Counted from the first letter of the stretch, positions 1-9,360 are shown. The stretch: 64,000 bases of DNA from Posidoniimonas corsicana (GCF_007859765.1 NZ_SIHJ01000001.1:1570067-1634066); one strand, 5' to 3'. Translations and numbers: made by a program. The notes: generated by a model not told the origin, from the letters alone.

Positions 1-170
1 CGCCGGACGCGGTTCTCTTTGGCCATGTCCAGCACGACCTCTTCGTACACAATCAGCTCGTTGTGCAGGCAGAGGTTGTAGCTGTTGGGGTTGAGGTTGG
101 CCTCGTCGTACGGCTCGATCTGGATCTCGCCGTCGAGCCGCCGACGGATTTCGTTGCCTGAGAGGATCAT
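1..170 (-). CDS. dcd: dCTP deaminase, N-terminal part (cut by window edge)
   Basis: Partial gene read on the minus strand; the ATG is at 170-168 and the rest lies outside the window. The visible 56 residues begin MILSGNEIRRRLDGEI and contain LNPNSYNLCL, the conserved start of the dCTP deaminase / dUTPase-like trimeric fold. The family converts dCTP to dUTP (some members on to dUMP) for thymidylate synthesis. The catalytic region is not in the window, so mono- versus bifunctional type cannot be told. It points the same way as the endonuclease III gene behind it, with a gap of about 50 bases. Confidence 0.85.
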   Translation of the reverse strand, partial: MILSGNEIRRRLDGEIQIEPYDEANLNPNSYNLCLHNELIVYEEVVLDMAKENRVR

Positions 171-223
171 GGGGGGCCGGGTGCTGTGGGCGGGGCGCGT
201 TCCGCGCGACTCGCTGGGCTGCG

Positions 224-958
224 CTACACGCCGATCTGGGGGCAGAACTTGTTCATCGAGCACGCTCCGCAGTCGGGCTTCCTTGCGTTGCAGACCGCCC
301 GCCCATGATGGATCATGCGGTGCGAAAAGTCGATCCACTCTTTCTTGGGCAGCAGCTCCATGAGGTCGTTCTCGACTTTGACCGCGTCCTTCTGAACGGT
401 CAGGCCGAGTCTGCGGCTCAGCCGCCCGACGTGCGTGTCGACGACCACGCCGGTCGGGATGCCGTAGGCGGTCCCCAGCACAACGTTGGCCGTCTTGCGG
501 CCAACCCCCGCCAGACCAACCAAAGTGTCCAGATCCTCGGGCACCTGGCCGTCGAACTTCTCGACCAGCTCAGCGGAGCACGCCTTGACGTTCTTCGCCT
601 TGTTGCGGAAGAAGCCGGTGCTCTGCACGGCCTTCTCGAGCTTTGCGATCGACATCTTGGCGATCGCGTGGGCGTCGGGGTGCGTGGCGAACAGCTTCTC
701 GGTGACCATGTTGACCCGCTCGTCGGTGCACTGGGCCGACAGGATGGTCGCGATTAACAGCTGGAACGGGGTCTCATGGACCAGGGCGCAGGGCGCTTCT
801 GGGTAGTCCGCCTTGAGCCGCCGCACGACCCGTTTGGCCTGAGATTTCCGTTCCTCGGCAGGGAGCTCCGGCGTCTTGGACGCGGCTGGCTTGGCGGCGG
901 TCTTCTTCTTGGCCATGCGGCGGGCTTCGGGATGGGGGCGGCCGGGGAAAGGCCTCAT
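224..958 (-). CDS. nth: Endonuclease III (DNA glycosylase / AP lyase)
   Basis: Base-excision-repair glycosylase removing oxidised pyrimidines and cleaving AP sites. The helix-hairpin-helix LVGLAGVGRKTANVVLG carries the catalytic Lys (GRKTA), and the catalytic Asp lies in VVDTHVGRLSRR. The C-terminal [4Fe-4S] loop is intact, with spacing C-x6-C-x2-C-x5-C (CNARKPDCGACSMNKFC). At 244 aa it is slightly longer than the usual ~211 because of a Lys/Ala-rich N-terminal tail. An alternative ATG at 916 gives MAKKKTAAKPAA and removes 14 residues; neither start has a convincing Shine-Dalgarno site. It is transcribed divergently from the LON-domain gene. Confidence 0.95.
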   Translation of the reverse strand: MRPFPGRPHPEARRMAKKKTAAKPAASKTPELPAEERKSQAKRVVRRLKADYPEAPCALVHETPFQLLIATILSAQCTDERVNMVTEKLFATHPDAHAIAKMSIAKLEKAVQSTGFFRNKAKNVKACSAELVEKFDGQVPEDLDTLVGLAGVGRKTANVVLGTAYGIPTGVVVDTHVGRLSRRLGLTVQKDAVKVENDLMELLPKKEWIDFSHRMIHHGRAVCNARKPDCGACSMNKFCPQIGV

Positions 959-1106
959 TTTGGGGGGCCGGCGACCGGTGTCAACGCCCGGGACAGGCCC
1001 GTAGCGGGGCGACGGCGGCTTGATCTAAGTGCTTCGCACAATTAGTTTTGAGTGTTGACTCAAGCTTCGGATTTCCTTTCTGTCCAACCCTCAGCCGACC
1101 GCGACG

Positions 1107-1790
1107 ATGAGCGCCTGGATGCCCGCCGACCCGCCGTTCGACCCAGAGACTTTCTCGGGGGTGGGTCGGCTGTTCCCGCTGCCGCAGGTCGCCGCGTTCC
1201 CGCATGTCGTGACGCCGCTGCACGTGTTCGAGGAACGCTACGTGGCGCTCACCGCCGAGGCCCTCGCCAGCGACAAGCTGATCACGATGGCCGTGCTGGA
1301 GCCCGGCTGGGAGCATGACTACGCGGGCCGGCCGCCGCTGTCGGAGGTTGGCTGCCTGGGCAAGGTGATCTCGCACCACAAGACGTCCGAGGGACGCTAC
1401 AACCTGCTGCTGCTTGGCCTGCGGCGGGTCCGACTGGCCGAGGAGCTGGAGCCGCCCCTGGCATACCGCCGGTCGCGGATAGAATTGATTGAGGAGCGGG
1501 AGCCGAACCAGGACCCGCACCCGGAGACGCTGCGGGAGCAGCTGGTCGGCCTGCTGCGTGACCGGCTGGCGTCCAGCGGCGCCGCCGAAGAGCTGACGCA
1601 CGCCCTGTCGGCGACAGCCGCGCTGGGCGCCGTGGCGGACCTAGCGGCGCACAGCCTGCCGATCTCGCCAGAGCTGAAGCTGCGGCTGCTGGGCGAAGGC
1701 GACGCCGTGACGCGGTGCCGGCTGCTGGTGGCGGCGATCGACGCGCCCGAGCCCGGCGACGCGTTCCCGCCCCGTTTCAGCAGCAACTAA
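1107..1790 (+). CDS. LON substrate-binding-domain protein
   Basis: 227-aa protein made almost only of the N-terminal substrate-recognition domain of Lon protease (LON_substr_bdg family): [32 protein letters not shown] near the start matches the family's typical opening, followed by the conserved beta-barrel and a helical C-terminus. There is no AAA+ or Ser-Lys protease part, so it is not a Lon protease. Such stand-alone proteins are common in bacteria and their role is not established; adaptor or substrate-binding functions are guesses. It lies about 100 bases upstream of folE on the same strand. Confidence 0.85.
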   Translation: MSAWMPADPPFDPETFSGVGRLFPLPQVAAFPHVVTPLHVFEERYVALTAEALASDKLITMAVLEPGWEHDYAGRPPLSEVGCLGKVISHHKTSEGRYNLLLLGLRRVRLAEELEPPLAYRRSRIELIEEREPNQDPHPETLREQLVGLLRDRLASSGAAEELTHALSATAALGAVADLAAHSLPISPELKLRLLGEGDAVTRCRLLVAAIDAPEPGDAFPPRFSSN

Positions 1791-1894
1791 TCGACCCCAA
1801 CCGGCGGCGTTGGAACGCGGCCGGACCGCTTGAGTGCTTTCGAACCGACTTCTCCCACGAGCTGACTGTGCCCTCCCGAACCGACAACGGCGCC

Positions 1895-2527
1895 ATGAAA
1901 GACCACCTGCAAGAGTTACCCGAACCGGCGTGCTGCGGCGCCGAGGACGCCCCGGCCGACAGCCAGGGCGTCGACATGCCGCGGCTGCAGAACGCCGTCC
2001 GCGAGCTGCTGGCCGCCGTCGGCGAGGACCCCGACCGCGAGGGGCTGCTGGAGACCCCGGGCCGCGTCGCGCGGATGTACGCCGAGATGTTCTCCGGCCT
2101 GCGGGAGGACCCGCGGGTGCACCTCGAGAAGTTCTTCACCGAGAAGTACGACGAGATGGTGCTGGTCAAGGACATCGGCTTCACCAGCATGTGCGAGCAC
2201 CACCTGCTGCCGTTCACCGGCAAGGCCCACATCGGCTACCTGCCCAACGGACGCGTGGTGGGGCTCAGCAAGCTGGCCCGCGTGGTGGACAGCGTCGCCC
2301 GCCGCCCGCAGGTGCAGGAACGCATGACCGAGGTGATCGCCGACATGCTGGTCGACCAGCTCAACGTGAAGGGCGTGGCGGTCGTGATCGAGGCGAGCCA
2401 CTCCTGCATGACCATCCGCGGCGTGAAGAAGCCCGGCAGCATGGCGGTCACGTCGGCCATGAAGGGGGTGTTCCGGTCGAGCGTGTCGAGCAGGGCGGAG
2501 ATCATGACCCTCATCTACGGCAAGTAG
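1895..2527 (+). CDS. folE: GTP cyclohydrolase I
   Basis: Converts GTP to 7,8-dihydroneopterin triphosphate, the first step of folate/pterin synthesis. The 210-aa protein (ATG at 1895) has the zinc ligands Cys100 and His103 (in [10 protein letters not shown]) and Cys171 (in SHSCMTIRG), with the same spacing as the E. coli enzyme, plus GKAHIGYLP and the LSKLARVV helix. The reading frame stays open about 180 bases upstream, but the homology begins after 1895 and the N-terminal 25 residues are variable in the family. It may be co-transcribed with the preceding LON-domain gene. Confidence 0.96.
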   Translation: MKDHLQELPEPACCGAEDAPADSQGVDMPRLQNAVRELLAAVGEDPDREGLLETPGRVARMYAEMFSGLREDPRVHLEKFFTEKYDEMVLVKDIGFTSMCEHHLLPFTGKAHIGYLPNGRVVGLSKLARVVDSVARRPQVQERMTEVIADMLVDQLNVKGVAVVIEASHSCMTIRGVKKPGSMAVTSAMKGVFRSSVSSRAEIMTLIYGK

Positions 2528-2646
2528 CCGGTTGGGAGCGTGCCCCCGGCGAGTCTGGCGGTAGATCGGGTGGGCGCCGATGAACAGGGTGGGGGCGTTT
2601 GACGTTCGCCCCGCCGGCACAGCCGACCTAACCGCGATAGTCGCCT

Positions 2647-5574
2647 ATGGATTTTGACCGCCAACGCATCGAGCAGGACCTGCGCGGTCAGCTGGCTGGC
2701 GAAATCCTGTGCGACCCGCTGACGCTCACCCTCTACGCGGGCGACGCCAGCATCTACCAGCGCACGCCGCTGGGGGTGGTCCGGCCCCGCAATACGCAGG
2801 ACGTCTCGACCACGCTGCGGTACGCCACCGAGCACGGCATCCCCGTCCACGCCCGCGGCGCCGGCTCGGGACTGGCGGGCGGCGTGGTGGGCGAGGGGTT
2901 GGTGGTGGACTTCTCGCGGTTCATGCGGCGGATCGTCGCGATCAACGACGACACCGTCCGCGTCCAGGCCGGCGTGGTGCACGCCGAGCTCAACCGCACG
3001 CTGGCCGCCCACGGCCGGGTGTTCGGCCCCGACCCCGCGACCACCGAGGTCACCACGATGGGCGGCGTGCTGTCGGTCGACGCCAGCGGCAGCCACTGGC
3101 CCTGGTGCGGCTCGGCCCGCGACCACGTGCGCGAGATGAAGATCGTGCTGGCCGACGGCGAGGTGCTGGAGCTGGGTGGGCCCGCGGCCGCTGAACCGCG
3201 GCCGCCCCGGCTGGCGGAGCTGGAGCTGTCGGTCCAGGAGCTGGGCCAGCTGCACCGCACCGTCATCGAGACGCACCAGCCGCAGTCGCTGGTCAACGCC
3301 AGCGGCTACGCGATGCAGTACGCTCTCGCCGAGCCGGTCGACCTGATGCGGCTGCTGGTGGGCAGCGAGGGGACGCTGGCGCTGATCGCCGAGGCCGAGC
3401 TGCACACGCTGCCGCTGCCCAACTCGGTAGGGCGGGTGATGCTGATGTTCGACAGCCTGGACAAGGCCGTGCGGTGCGTCAGGGAGATAACGCCGCTGCG
3501 TCCCAGCGCATGCGACCTGATGGACCGGCGGCACCTGACCATCGCCCGCGAGTCCGACGTCCGCTACGACCTGATCATCCCCGCGGCCGCCGAGGCGGTG
3601 CTGCTGCTGGAATTCTTCGGCGACTCGCCTGAAGAGACGCAGACGCAGGTGGAGCGGGTGATCGCGCTGACGCAGAACGAGCTCGGCCTCGCCGCCGGCT
3701 ACTACGCGGCCCAGGAGGAGGAGGACGAGCTGCTGCTGGGCCAACTCTCGCGGCGGTTCACTCAGACGCTGCACGGGTTGAAGGGCCGCCGCCGCGCGGC
3801 GCCCTGCGTGGAGGACATCGCCGTGCCGACCGAGGCGATGCCGGTCTTCGTGCGGCACCTGCAGGACGTGCTCAAGCGGCAGCAGGTCACCGCGTCGCTG
3901 TTCGCCCACGCGGCGCACGGGCAGCTGCACATCCGCCCGCTGCTCGACCTCCGCTCGAAGGAGGATGTCCGCCGGGTCGAGCTGCTCGCCAGCGAGCTGT
4001 ACGAGAAGGTCTGGCTGCTGGGGGGCACGGTCGCCGGCGAGCACGGCGACGGGCTCAGCCGCACGCCCTTCCTCCGCCGGCAGCACGGGCCGCTGATCAA
4101 CGTGTTCCGCGAGCTCAAACGCGCGTTTGACCCCAAGGGCATCCTCAACCCGGGCAAGATCACGCCGACGCCCGGCGAGCGGATGACCCAGCACCTCCGC
4201 CCATCGGCCCTCGCCAAGACCGACCCGGACGGGCCGCCCATCGTCGAACTCAGCCTGAACTGGACGCACGAGGAGGTGAACGCCGCGGCCTGGGCGTGCA
4301 ACGGCTGCGCGAGCTGCCGCACCCAAGCGCCGGGGGTGCGGATGTGCCCGATCTTCCGCTTCGCACCACGCGAGGAGTCCTCGCCCCGCGCTAAGGCGAA
4401 CCTGGTCCGCGGCGTGCTGACCGGCCAGCTGCCCGCCGACTCACTCACGCTCGACTCCGCCCGTGAGGTGGCCGACCTGTGCGTGCACTGCCACCAGTGC
4501 CGCCTGGAGTGTCCGGCGAACGTGGACATCCCCAGGCTGATGGTCGAGGCCAAGGCGGCCCACCTGAAGCAGAATGGGCTTGGTCCGCGGGACTGGAGCT
4601 TCACCCGCATGGACCTGATCAGCCAGATCGGTTCGCGGTTCCCGTCGGTCGCCAACTTCATCCTCGAGAGCCCCCGCGCCCGCTGGGTGCTGGGCCGCAC
4701 GCTAGGCGTTGCGCCCGGGCGCCGGCTGCCCCGGTTCTCGACACGCCCGTTCCTTCGCGGCGCGGGGCGGCGGTCGCAGAAGCCGGTGCCGGGGCCGGTG
4801 GAGAAGGTGGCGTACTTTGTCGACACCTTCGCAAACTACTACGACCCCCAGCTCGCCGAGTGCTTTGTCGCGGTGCTCAGGCACAACGGCGTCGGCGTGA
4901 TCGTGCCGGGCGACCAGGAGCAGTCCGGCATGGCGATGTTCAGCCAGGGCGCGGTGGACGCCGCCCGCCGGGTCGCGCGGCGGAATGTGGAGGTCCTGTC
5001 GGAGCTCGCCCGCCAGGGCTACGCCATCGTGGCGACCGAGCCCTCCGCGGTGCTCGCGCTGACACACGAGTACCTGCAGCTGCTGGCCGACGACGAGGAC
5101 GCCCAGCTGGTTGCGGAGAGCACGCAGGAATCGTGCGACTACCTCTGGAAGCTCCACCAGCGCGGCGGGCTGAAGCTCGACCTGCAGCCCGTCGACCGCC
5201 GCGTGGCCTACCACGTCCCGTGCCACGTGAGGGCGCTGGGCGTCGGCTCGCCGGCCGGGAATCTACTGAACCTGGTGCCGCAGCTCCGCGTCAAGCAGCT
5301 AGAGAAGGGCTGCAGCGGCATGGCCGGCATGTTTGGGCTGCGGAAGGAGAACTACCGCCGCAGCCTGCGGGCCGGGCTGCCGCTGCTGACCGAGCTCCGC
5401 ACCGGCGACTACGACTTGTCGGTCTCCGAGTGCAGCACCTGCGCCATCCAGATGCGGCAGGCCAGCCCGAAGCCGACGCTTCACCCCATCAAGGTGCTGG
5501 CGGCCAGCTACGGGCTGGCGCCCGGGCTTGATGCAGGGCTGAGCGGGGCGAGAATGACGGGGGAGCCGCAGTGA
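2647..5574 (+). CDS. FAD-linked oxidase fused to Fe-S/CCG domains (D-lactate/glycolate dehydrogenase-like)
   Basis: A 975-aa fusion of a GlcD-like flavin half and a GlcF-like Fe-S half. Residues ~30-190 form the FAD-binding PCMH domain (HARGAGSGLAGGVVGEG; TTMGGVLSVDASGSHW). Residues ~285-530 are the FAD-oxidase C-terminal domain, ending GEHGDGLSRTPFL and DPKGILNPGKI. Two ferredoxin-type clusters follow near residues 550-575 (CNGCASC...CP) and 611-625 (CVHCHQCRLECP). Cys-rich CCG-type segments follow at ~856 (HVPCHVR), ~887 (GCSGMAG) and ~928 (CSTC). The family oxidises 2-hydroxy acids such as D-lactate, glycolate or D-2-hydroxyglutarate and passes electrons to quinone or another acceptor; the substrate here cannot be read from sequence. 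Its stop overlaps the GTG start of moaD by 4 bases, so it heads the moa operon. Confidence 0.88.
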   Translation: MDFDRQRIEQDLRGQLAGEILCDPLTLTLYAGDASIYQRTPLGVVRPRNTQDVSTTLRYATEHGIPVHARGAGSGLAGGVVGEGLVVDFSRFMRRIVAINDDTVRVQAGVVHAELNRTLAAHGRVFGPDPATTEVTTMGGVLSVDASGSHWPWCGSARDHVREMKIVLADGEVLELGGPAAAEPRPPRLAELELSVQELGQLHRTVIETHQPQSLVNASGYAMQYALAEPVDLMRLLVGSEGTLALIAEAELHTLPLPNSVGRVMLMFDSLDKAVRCVREITPLRPSACDLMDRRHLTIARESDVRYDLIIPAAAEAVLLLEFFGDSPEETQTQVERVIALTQNELGLAAGYYAAQEEEDELLLGQLSRRFTQTLHGLKGRRRAAPCVEDIAVPTEAMPVFVRHLQDVLKRQQVTASLFAHAAHGQLHIRPLLDLRSKEDVRRVELLASELYEKVWLLGGTVAGEHGDGLSRTPFLRRQHGPLINVFRELKRAFDPKGILNPGKITPTPGERMTQHLRPSALAKTDPDGPPIVELSLNWTHEEVNAAAWACNGCASCRTQAPGVRMCPIFRFAPREESSPRAKANLVRGVLTGQLPADSLTLDSAREVADLCVHCHQCRLECPANVDIPRLMVEAKAAHLKQNGLGPRDWSFTRMDLISQIGSRFPSVANFILESPRARWVLGRTLGVAPGRRLPRFSTRPFLRGAGRRSQKPVPGPVEKVAYFVDTFANYYDPQLAECFVAVLRHNGVGVIVPGDQEQSGMAMFSQGAVDAARRVARRNVEVLSELARQGYAIVATEPSAVLALTHEYLQLLADDEDAQLVAESTQESCDYLWKLHQRGGLKLDLQPVDRRVAYHVPCHVRALGVGSPAGNLLNLVPQLRVKQLEKGCSGMAGMFGLRKENYRRSLRAGLPLLTELRTGDYDLSVSECSTCAIQMRQASPKPTLHPIKVLAASYGLAPGLDAGLSGARMTGEPQ

Positions 5575-5816
5575 GAGTCACCGTGCTGCTGTTCGCCGGC
5601 GCCCGCGAGGCGGCCGGCGCCGACCAGGTGGATGTACAGCTGCCTGACGGCGCCACATACGCCGGACTGGCGGAAGCGCTGCGGCATGCGTTCCCGCCGC
5701 TCGAGCGCCTGGCGACAACCGCCCGGTTCGCCGCCGACGCCGCCTACGTCGACCTTAGCGAGCCGGTCGACCTGGCCGCCGAGATTGCACTGATTCCGCC
5801 TGTCAGCGGCGGCTGA
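5571..5816 (+). CDS. moaD: Molybdopterin synthase sulfur-carrier subunit
   Basis: Ubiquitin-like 81-aa protein ending in the diagnostic Gly-Gly (PPVSGG). The C-terminal glycine is adenylated and converted to a thiocarboxylate, which supplies the dithiolene sulfurs of molybdopterin. The start is GTG at 5571, overlapping the preceding stop as GTGA, which implies translational coupling. moaE follows 9 bases later. No MoeB-type activating enzyme is seen in this window. Confidence 0.92.
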   Translation: MRVTVLLFAGAREAAGADQVDVQLPDGATYAGLAEALRHAFPPLERLATTARFAADAAYVDLSEPVDLAAEIALIPPVSGG

Positions 5817-5825
5817 AGACCTGCC

Positions 5826-6260
5826 ATGATCCAGCTCACCGACCAGCCGATCGACCTCGCGCCGCTGATCGCCCAGGCGCAGCGCCCCGCCGCCGGCGCG
5901 GTGGTGGTGTTCTTGGGCATCACCCGCGAGTTCACCGGCGACCGCCAGACCGCCGAGCTGACCTACGAGGCGTACCCGGAGATGGCCCGCCGCGAACTGG
6001 CCCGGCTCGAACGCGAGGCGCGTGACCGGTGGCCGCTCGAGGAATGCTGCCTGGCCCACCGCGTCGGCGTCGTTCCGCTGAGCGAAGCGAGCGTGGCGGT
6101 CGTAGTGAGCTCGCCCCACCGGCCCGACGCGTTTGAGGCGGCCCGCTGGCTGATCGACGAGCTCAAGCTCTCGGCGCCCATCTGGAAGCAGGAACGCTGG
6201 GCCGACGGCACGACTGACTGGGTGCACCCGACCGAATCCAACGAGGCGCCCAACCAGTGA
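5826..6260 (+). CDS. moaE: Molybdopterin synthase catalytic subunit
   Basis: 144-aa large subunit of molybdopterin synthase, which converts cyclic pyranopterin monophosphate to molybdopterin using the MoaD thiocarboxylate. Recognised by GAVVVFLGITREFTG, TYEAYPEMARREL, CLAHRVGVVPLSEASVAVVV and WKQERWADGTTDWV; the Lys of the KQE segment is the conserved active-site lysine. Its TGA stop overlaps the GTG start of moaA by 4 bases. Confidence 0.95.
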   Translation: MIQLTDQPIDLAPLIAQAQRPAAGAVVVFLGITREFTGDRQTAELTYEAYPEMARRELARLEREARDRWPLEECCLAHRVGVVPLSEASVAVVVSSPHRPDAFEAARWLIDELKLSAPIWKQERWADGTTDWVHPTESNEAPNQ

Positions 6261-7273
6261 GCGAAGCCGACCACCCCGACCGGGCGCCGCTCGTCGACTC
6301 TTTCGGCAGGCGCCACACCAGCCTGCGGCTGAGCGTCACGGACCGCTGCAACATCCGCTGCGTGTACTGCATGCCGGACGAGCAGCTCCGGTTCCTGCCC
6401 CGCCAGGAGGTCCTCACGTTTGAGGAGATCGAGCGGTTTACCCGCGTCGCCGCGTGGCTCGGCGTCCGCAAGGTTCGGTTGACGGGCGGGGAGCCACTGG
6501 TCCGCTGCGACCTGCCGGCGCTCGTGCGGCGGCTGGCCGGCATCCACGGCATCGACGAGGTCGCACTGACCACCAACGGCGTGCTGCTGGAGCGGCACGC
6601 GGCCGCGCTGCAGGACGCCGGGCTCACGCGGCTGAACGTCAGCCTCGACAGCGTCCGCCAGGAGACATTCGTCCGCCTCACCCGCCGCGACGTGCTGCCG
6701 GAGGTGCTGGCCGGGATCGAAGCGGCGCAGCACGCCGGGTTCGAACCGATCCGCCTGAACGCCATCGCGATGCGGGGCGTGACGGAGGAAGAGGTCGTGC
6801 CGCTGGGCCGCTTCGCCCGCGAGCGTGGCCTGGAACTGCGGTTCATCGAGTACATGCCGCTGGACGCCGACGCCAACTGGCGGCGCGACCAGGTCCTCTC
6901 CGGCGACGAGATCCTCAGCCGGCTCGAGCAGGCGTTCGGGGCGCTCGAGCCCACGCACCGCGAGGACCCGAGCCAGCCCGCCCGCGACTACCGGTTTGTC
7001 GACGGCGGCGGCGTGGTGGGGTTCATCAACCCGGTCACGCAGCCCTTCTGCGGCGACTGCAACCGGCTAAGGCTGACGGCGGAGGGGCAGATCCGCAACT
7101 GCCTGTTCAGCACGGAGGAATGGGACGCCCGCGCCGTGATGCGGTCCGGCGGGACCGACACGCAGCTCGCCCAACAGGTCCGCGACGCGGTCGCCGCGAA
7201 GCGGGCCGGCCACGGCATCGACCTGCCCGGTTTCCACCGCCCCGAGCGGGCCATGTACCAGATCGGCGGCTGA
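6257..7273 (+). CDS. moaA: GTP 3',8-cyclase (radical SAM)
   Basis: First enzyme of molybdenum-cofactor synthesis. The N-terminal radical-SAM cluster motif is C31-x3-C35-x2-C38 (CNIRCVYC), and the second, GTP-binding [4Fe-4S] site is C265-x2-C268-x13-C282. RKVRLTGGEPLVR is the SAM-binding GGEP segment, and the protein ends in Gly-Gly, as MoaA requires for catalysis. The length of 338 aa is typical. The start is GTG at 6257, coupled to the moaE stop. moaC is not in the cluster. Confidence 0.97.
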   Translation: MSEADHPDRAPLVDSFGRRHTSLRLSVTDRCNIRCVYCMPDEQLRFLPRQEVLTFEEIERFTRVAAWLGVRKVRLTGGEPLVRCDLPALVRRLAGIHGIDEVALTTNGVLLERHAAALQDAGLTRLNVSLDSVRQETFVRLTRRDVLPEVLAGIEAAQHAGFEPIRLNAIAMRGVTEEEVVPLGRFARERGLELRFIEYMPLDADANWRRDQVLSGDEILSRLEQAFGALEPTHREDPSQPARDYRFVDGGGVVGFINPVTQPFCGDCNRLRLTAEGQIRNCLFSTEEWDARAVMRSGGTDTQLAQQVRDAVAAKRAGHGIDLPGFHRPERAMYQIGG

Positions 7274-7296
7274 ACCGCCGTCGCCAGGCGCCAACG

Positions 7297-8451
7297 ATGG
7301 ACCGCATCTACCTGGACAACGCCGCGACCAGTTGGCCGAAGCCGCCCGGCGTCGTGGACGCCATGCGCCGCTTTCTGGAAGAGCAGGGTGGCTCGGCCGG
7401 CAGGGGAGGGCACGCGTCGGCGCTCGACGCGCAGGCGGTTGTGGAGCGTGCGCGGCGGTTGGTCGCCACGCTGATCAACGCCGAGGACGTTAGCCGCGTC
7501 GCCCTGATGTACAACGGCACCGACGCCCTCAACGCCGCGATCCACGGCCTGCTGGGCCGCAGCGACCACGTGGTCACCACCGTGTGCGAGCACAACTCGG
7601 TGCTGCGGCCGCTGCACCACGCCCAGCGGCGGCTCGGGTGCGAGCTGACCGTCGTCGACAGCGACGACCACGGACGCGTCGCTGCCGAACGACTGCTGGC
7701 CGCGGTCCGGGACGACACGCGGCTGGTAGTGATGACGCACGCCTCGAACGTGACCGGCGCCGTGCAGCCGGTCGCCGAGGTGGGCGCCGCGCTGCGGGAC
7801 CGCGAGGCGCTGCTCTTGGTCGACGCGGCCCAGACCGCGGGCCACACGCCGGTCGACGTGCGCGAACTGGGCGCCGACCTGCTGGCGGCGTCGGGCCACA
7901 AGGGGCTGCTCGGCCCGACCGGCACGGGGTTCTTGTACGTACGCCCGGGGCTCGAGCGGCAGCTCTCGCCGCTCCGCCAGGGCGGCACCGGCGGGCAGAG
8001 CGAACTCGCCACGCAGCCGGCAGAGATGCCCACCCTGCTGGAATGCGGCAACGCCAACGCGGTCGCGTTGGCGGGCCTGGCCGCCGGGGTCGAGCACCTG
8101 CTGGACGCCGGCGTGGCTGAGGTCGCCCAGCACGAGCAGCGGCTATCGGCCAGCCTGCTGGCGGGCGTTGCCGCAACCTCCGCGGTGAGAGTGCTCGGGC
8201 CCCCGGCCGACGCCCCGCGAGTGGGCGTTGTGAGCCTGCTCGTCGATGGTTATGATCCGCACGAGCTAGCGTCGATCCTCGAGATGACCGCCGGGATCGA
8301 GTGCCGCGCCGGGCTGCACTGTGCGCCGCAGATGCACCGCCGGCTGGGCACGTCCGACGGCGGCGCCCTGCGGCTCAGCCCCGGCTTCGCAACCACGGAC
8401 GATCAGATCGCCCTCACGGTTGCGGCCATCGCCGCGGTCGCTAGCAGCTGA
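7297..8451 (+). CDS. Class V aminotransferase-fold cysteine desulfurase
   Basis: 384-aa PLP enzyme starting MDRIYLDNAATSWPKP, as in the TIGR01977-type cysteine desulfurase family. The PLP lysine is Lys202 (SGHKGLLGPTG), the PLP-ring Asp is in LLVDAAQTAGH, and the sulfur-accepting catalytic Cys342 sits in GLHCAPQMHRRLGT. It should form enzyme-bound persulfide from cysteine. Because it directly follows moaA (23 bases), the natural inference is that it supplies sulfur for MoaD thiocarboxylate and/or the Fe-S clusters of MoaA and the upstream oxidase; this is not proven by sequence. The reading frame is open far upstream, but that part is antisense-like shadow of moaA. Confidence 0.9.
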   Translation: MDRIYLDNAATSWPKPPGVVDAMRRFLEEQGGSAGRGGHASALDAQAVVERARRLVATLINAEDVSRVALMYNGTDALNAAIHGLLGRSDHVVTTVCEHNSVLRPLHHAQRRLGCELTVVDSDDHGRVAAERLLAAVRDDTRLVVMTHASNVTGAVQPVAEVGAALRDREALLLVDAAQTAGHTPVDVRELGADLLAASGHKGLLGPTGTGFLYVRPGLERQLSPLRQGGTGGQSELATQPAEMPTLLECGNANAVALAGLAAGVEHLLDAGVAEVAQHEQRLSASLLAGVAATSAVRVLGPPADAPRVGVVSLLVDGYDPHELASILEMTAGIECRAGLHCAPQMHRRLGTSDGGALRLSPGFATTDDQIALTVAAIAAVASS

Positions 8452-8497
8452 CGCCCGCGCATCGACCGCACCGGCCAGACCAAACCACATCCACCGC

Positions 8498-8929
8498 ATG
8501 TCCACCGCCGCAGGCGACAAAACCCCCTGGTACCAGGACGGCCTCCGCTTCAAGTGCACGGGCTGCGGCGACTGCTGCACCGGCGCGCCCGGCTACGTGT
8601 GGGTCAACAAGGCGGAGATCGCCGCGCTGGCGGCGGAGGTTGAGCTGAGCGTCGCCGACTTCGAGCGGAAGTACGTCCGCAAAATCGGCATCCGCAAGAG
8701 CCTCGTGGAGTACGCCGACGGCGACTGCGTGTTCTTCGATCCCGAGTCCCGCGGGTGCCGCGTGTACGCCGCCCGGCCCCGCCAATGCCGGACCTGGCCC
8801 TTCTGGGACTCCAACCTCAAGTCCCCCGAGGCCTGGCAGGCGACCTGCGAGGAATGCCCGGGGGCGGGCCGTGGGAAGCTGTACCAGCTGGACGCTATCG
8901 AGACCGCCCGCAAGACGTTCCACGTCTGA
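8498..8929 (+). CDS. YkgJ-family cysteine-cluster protein
   Basis: 143-aa protein with the CxxCxxCC signature near the N-terminus (FKCTGCGDCCTG), then CVFFDPESRGCRVYAARPRQCRTWPFW and two more cysteines (ATCEEC). The family (CxxCxxCC, putative zinc or iron chelate) has no firmly established function; Fe-S or metal binding is likely. It is the last gene of the moa run, 46 bases after the desulfurase. The ATG at 8498 is preferred because homology starts there; the frame remains open upstream. Confidence 0.85.
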   Translation: MSTAAGDKTPWYQDGLRFKCTGCGDCCTGAPGYVWVNKAEIAALAAEVELSVADFERKYVRKIGIRKSLVEYADGDCVFFDPESRGCRVYAARPRQCRTWPFWDSNLKSPEAWQATCEECPGAGRGKLYQLDAIETARKTFHV

Positions 8930-9260
8930 GTCCGCCCGGACGTTGCTTGTAGTCCGCTGCTGGCGCTGCGTGGCGCCGTTTCTTGGGAATGTGCCGTTTA
9001 GGTAAAGCTTGCCGGTCAGGCGGCCGATACCCATTACAACGACTCACCGTCGTCGGCTGTGCGGTCGGTCCAGAAGTGGCGTAAGTCTTTTGCCATGAAC
9101 GGTTTCCGCAGCTCAGCCGCTGTTCATCGGTGGTCGCGTCGCCAACAAGCGATGTAAGGTCTTTGGAAATTTGGGTTTACGAAAATCAACGAAGGCGCGC
9201 CACGCCGCGTGAGAGAGGTCGATTCCAGGCCGCTCCGACGCTCGCTGGCGATGCCCGATG
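8930..9260. other. Intergenic stretch without visible gene
   Basis: About 330 bases between the YkgJ gene and the HU promoter. Base composition is less GC-biased than in the genes. No convincing ORF, hairpin terminator or repeat was found in it. Confidence 0.5.
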
Positions 9261-9289
9261 TTGACACTAGTGCTTGCCAGACTTACACT
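9261..9289 (+). promoter_or_regulatory. Sigma70-type promoter of the HU-like gene
   Basis: Perfect -35 TTGACA at 9261-9266, a 17-base spacer and -10 TACACT at 9284-9289. It predicts a transcript start near 9296 and a 5' leader of about 65 bases with a Shine-Dalgarno GGAG at 9351-9354, six bases before the ATG. Confidence 0.75.
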
Positions 9290-9360
9290 TGGGTCATTAA
9301 GGGAGTCCTGTTTCGAGGGGGCTGATTCGGCTTTTCGCCGCCTTTCTCCAGGAGTCGGCT

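Noticed and set aside
1048-1063. Palindrome TTGAGT-GTTG-ACTCAA between nth and the LON-domain gene
   Set aside because: Short, and such 6+6 repeats are expected by chance; no supporting promoter geometry.
2515-4326. 603-aa minus-strand frame opposite the FAD/Fe-S oxidase
   Set aside because: Mirror of a GC-rich gene; the translation is Arg/Gln/His-rich without motifs.
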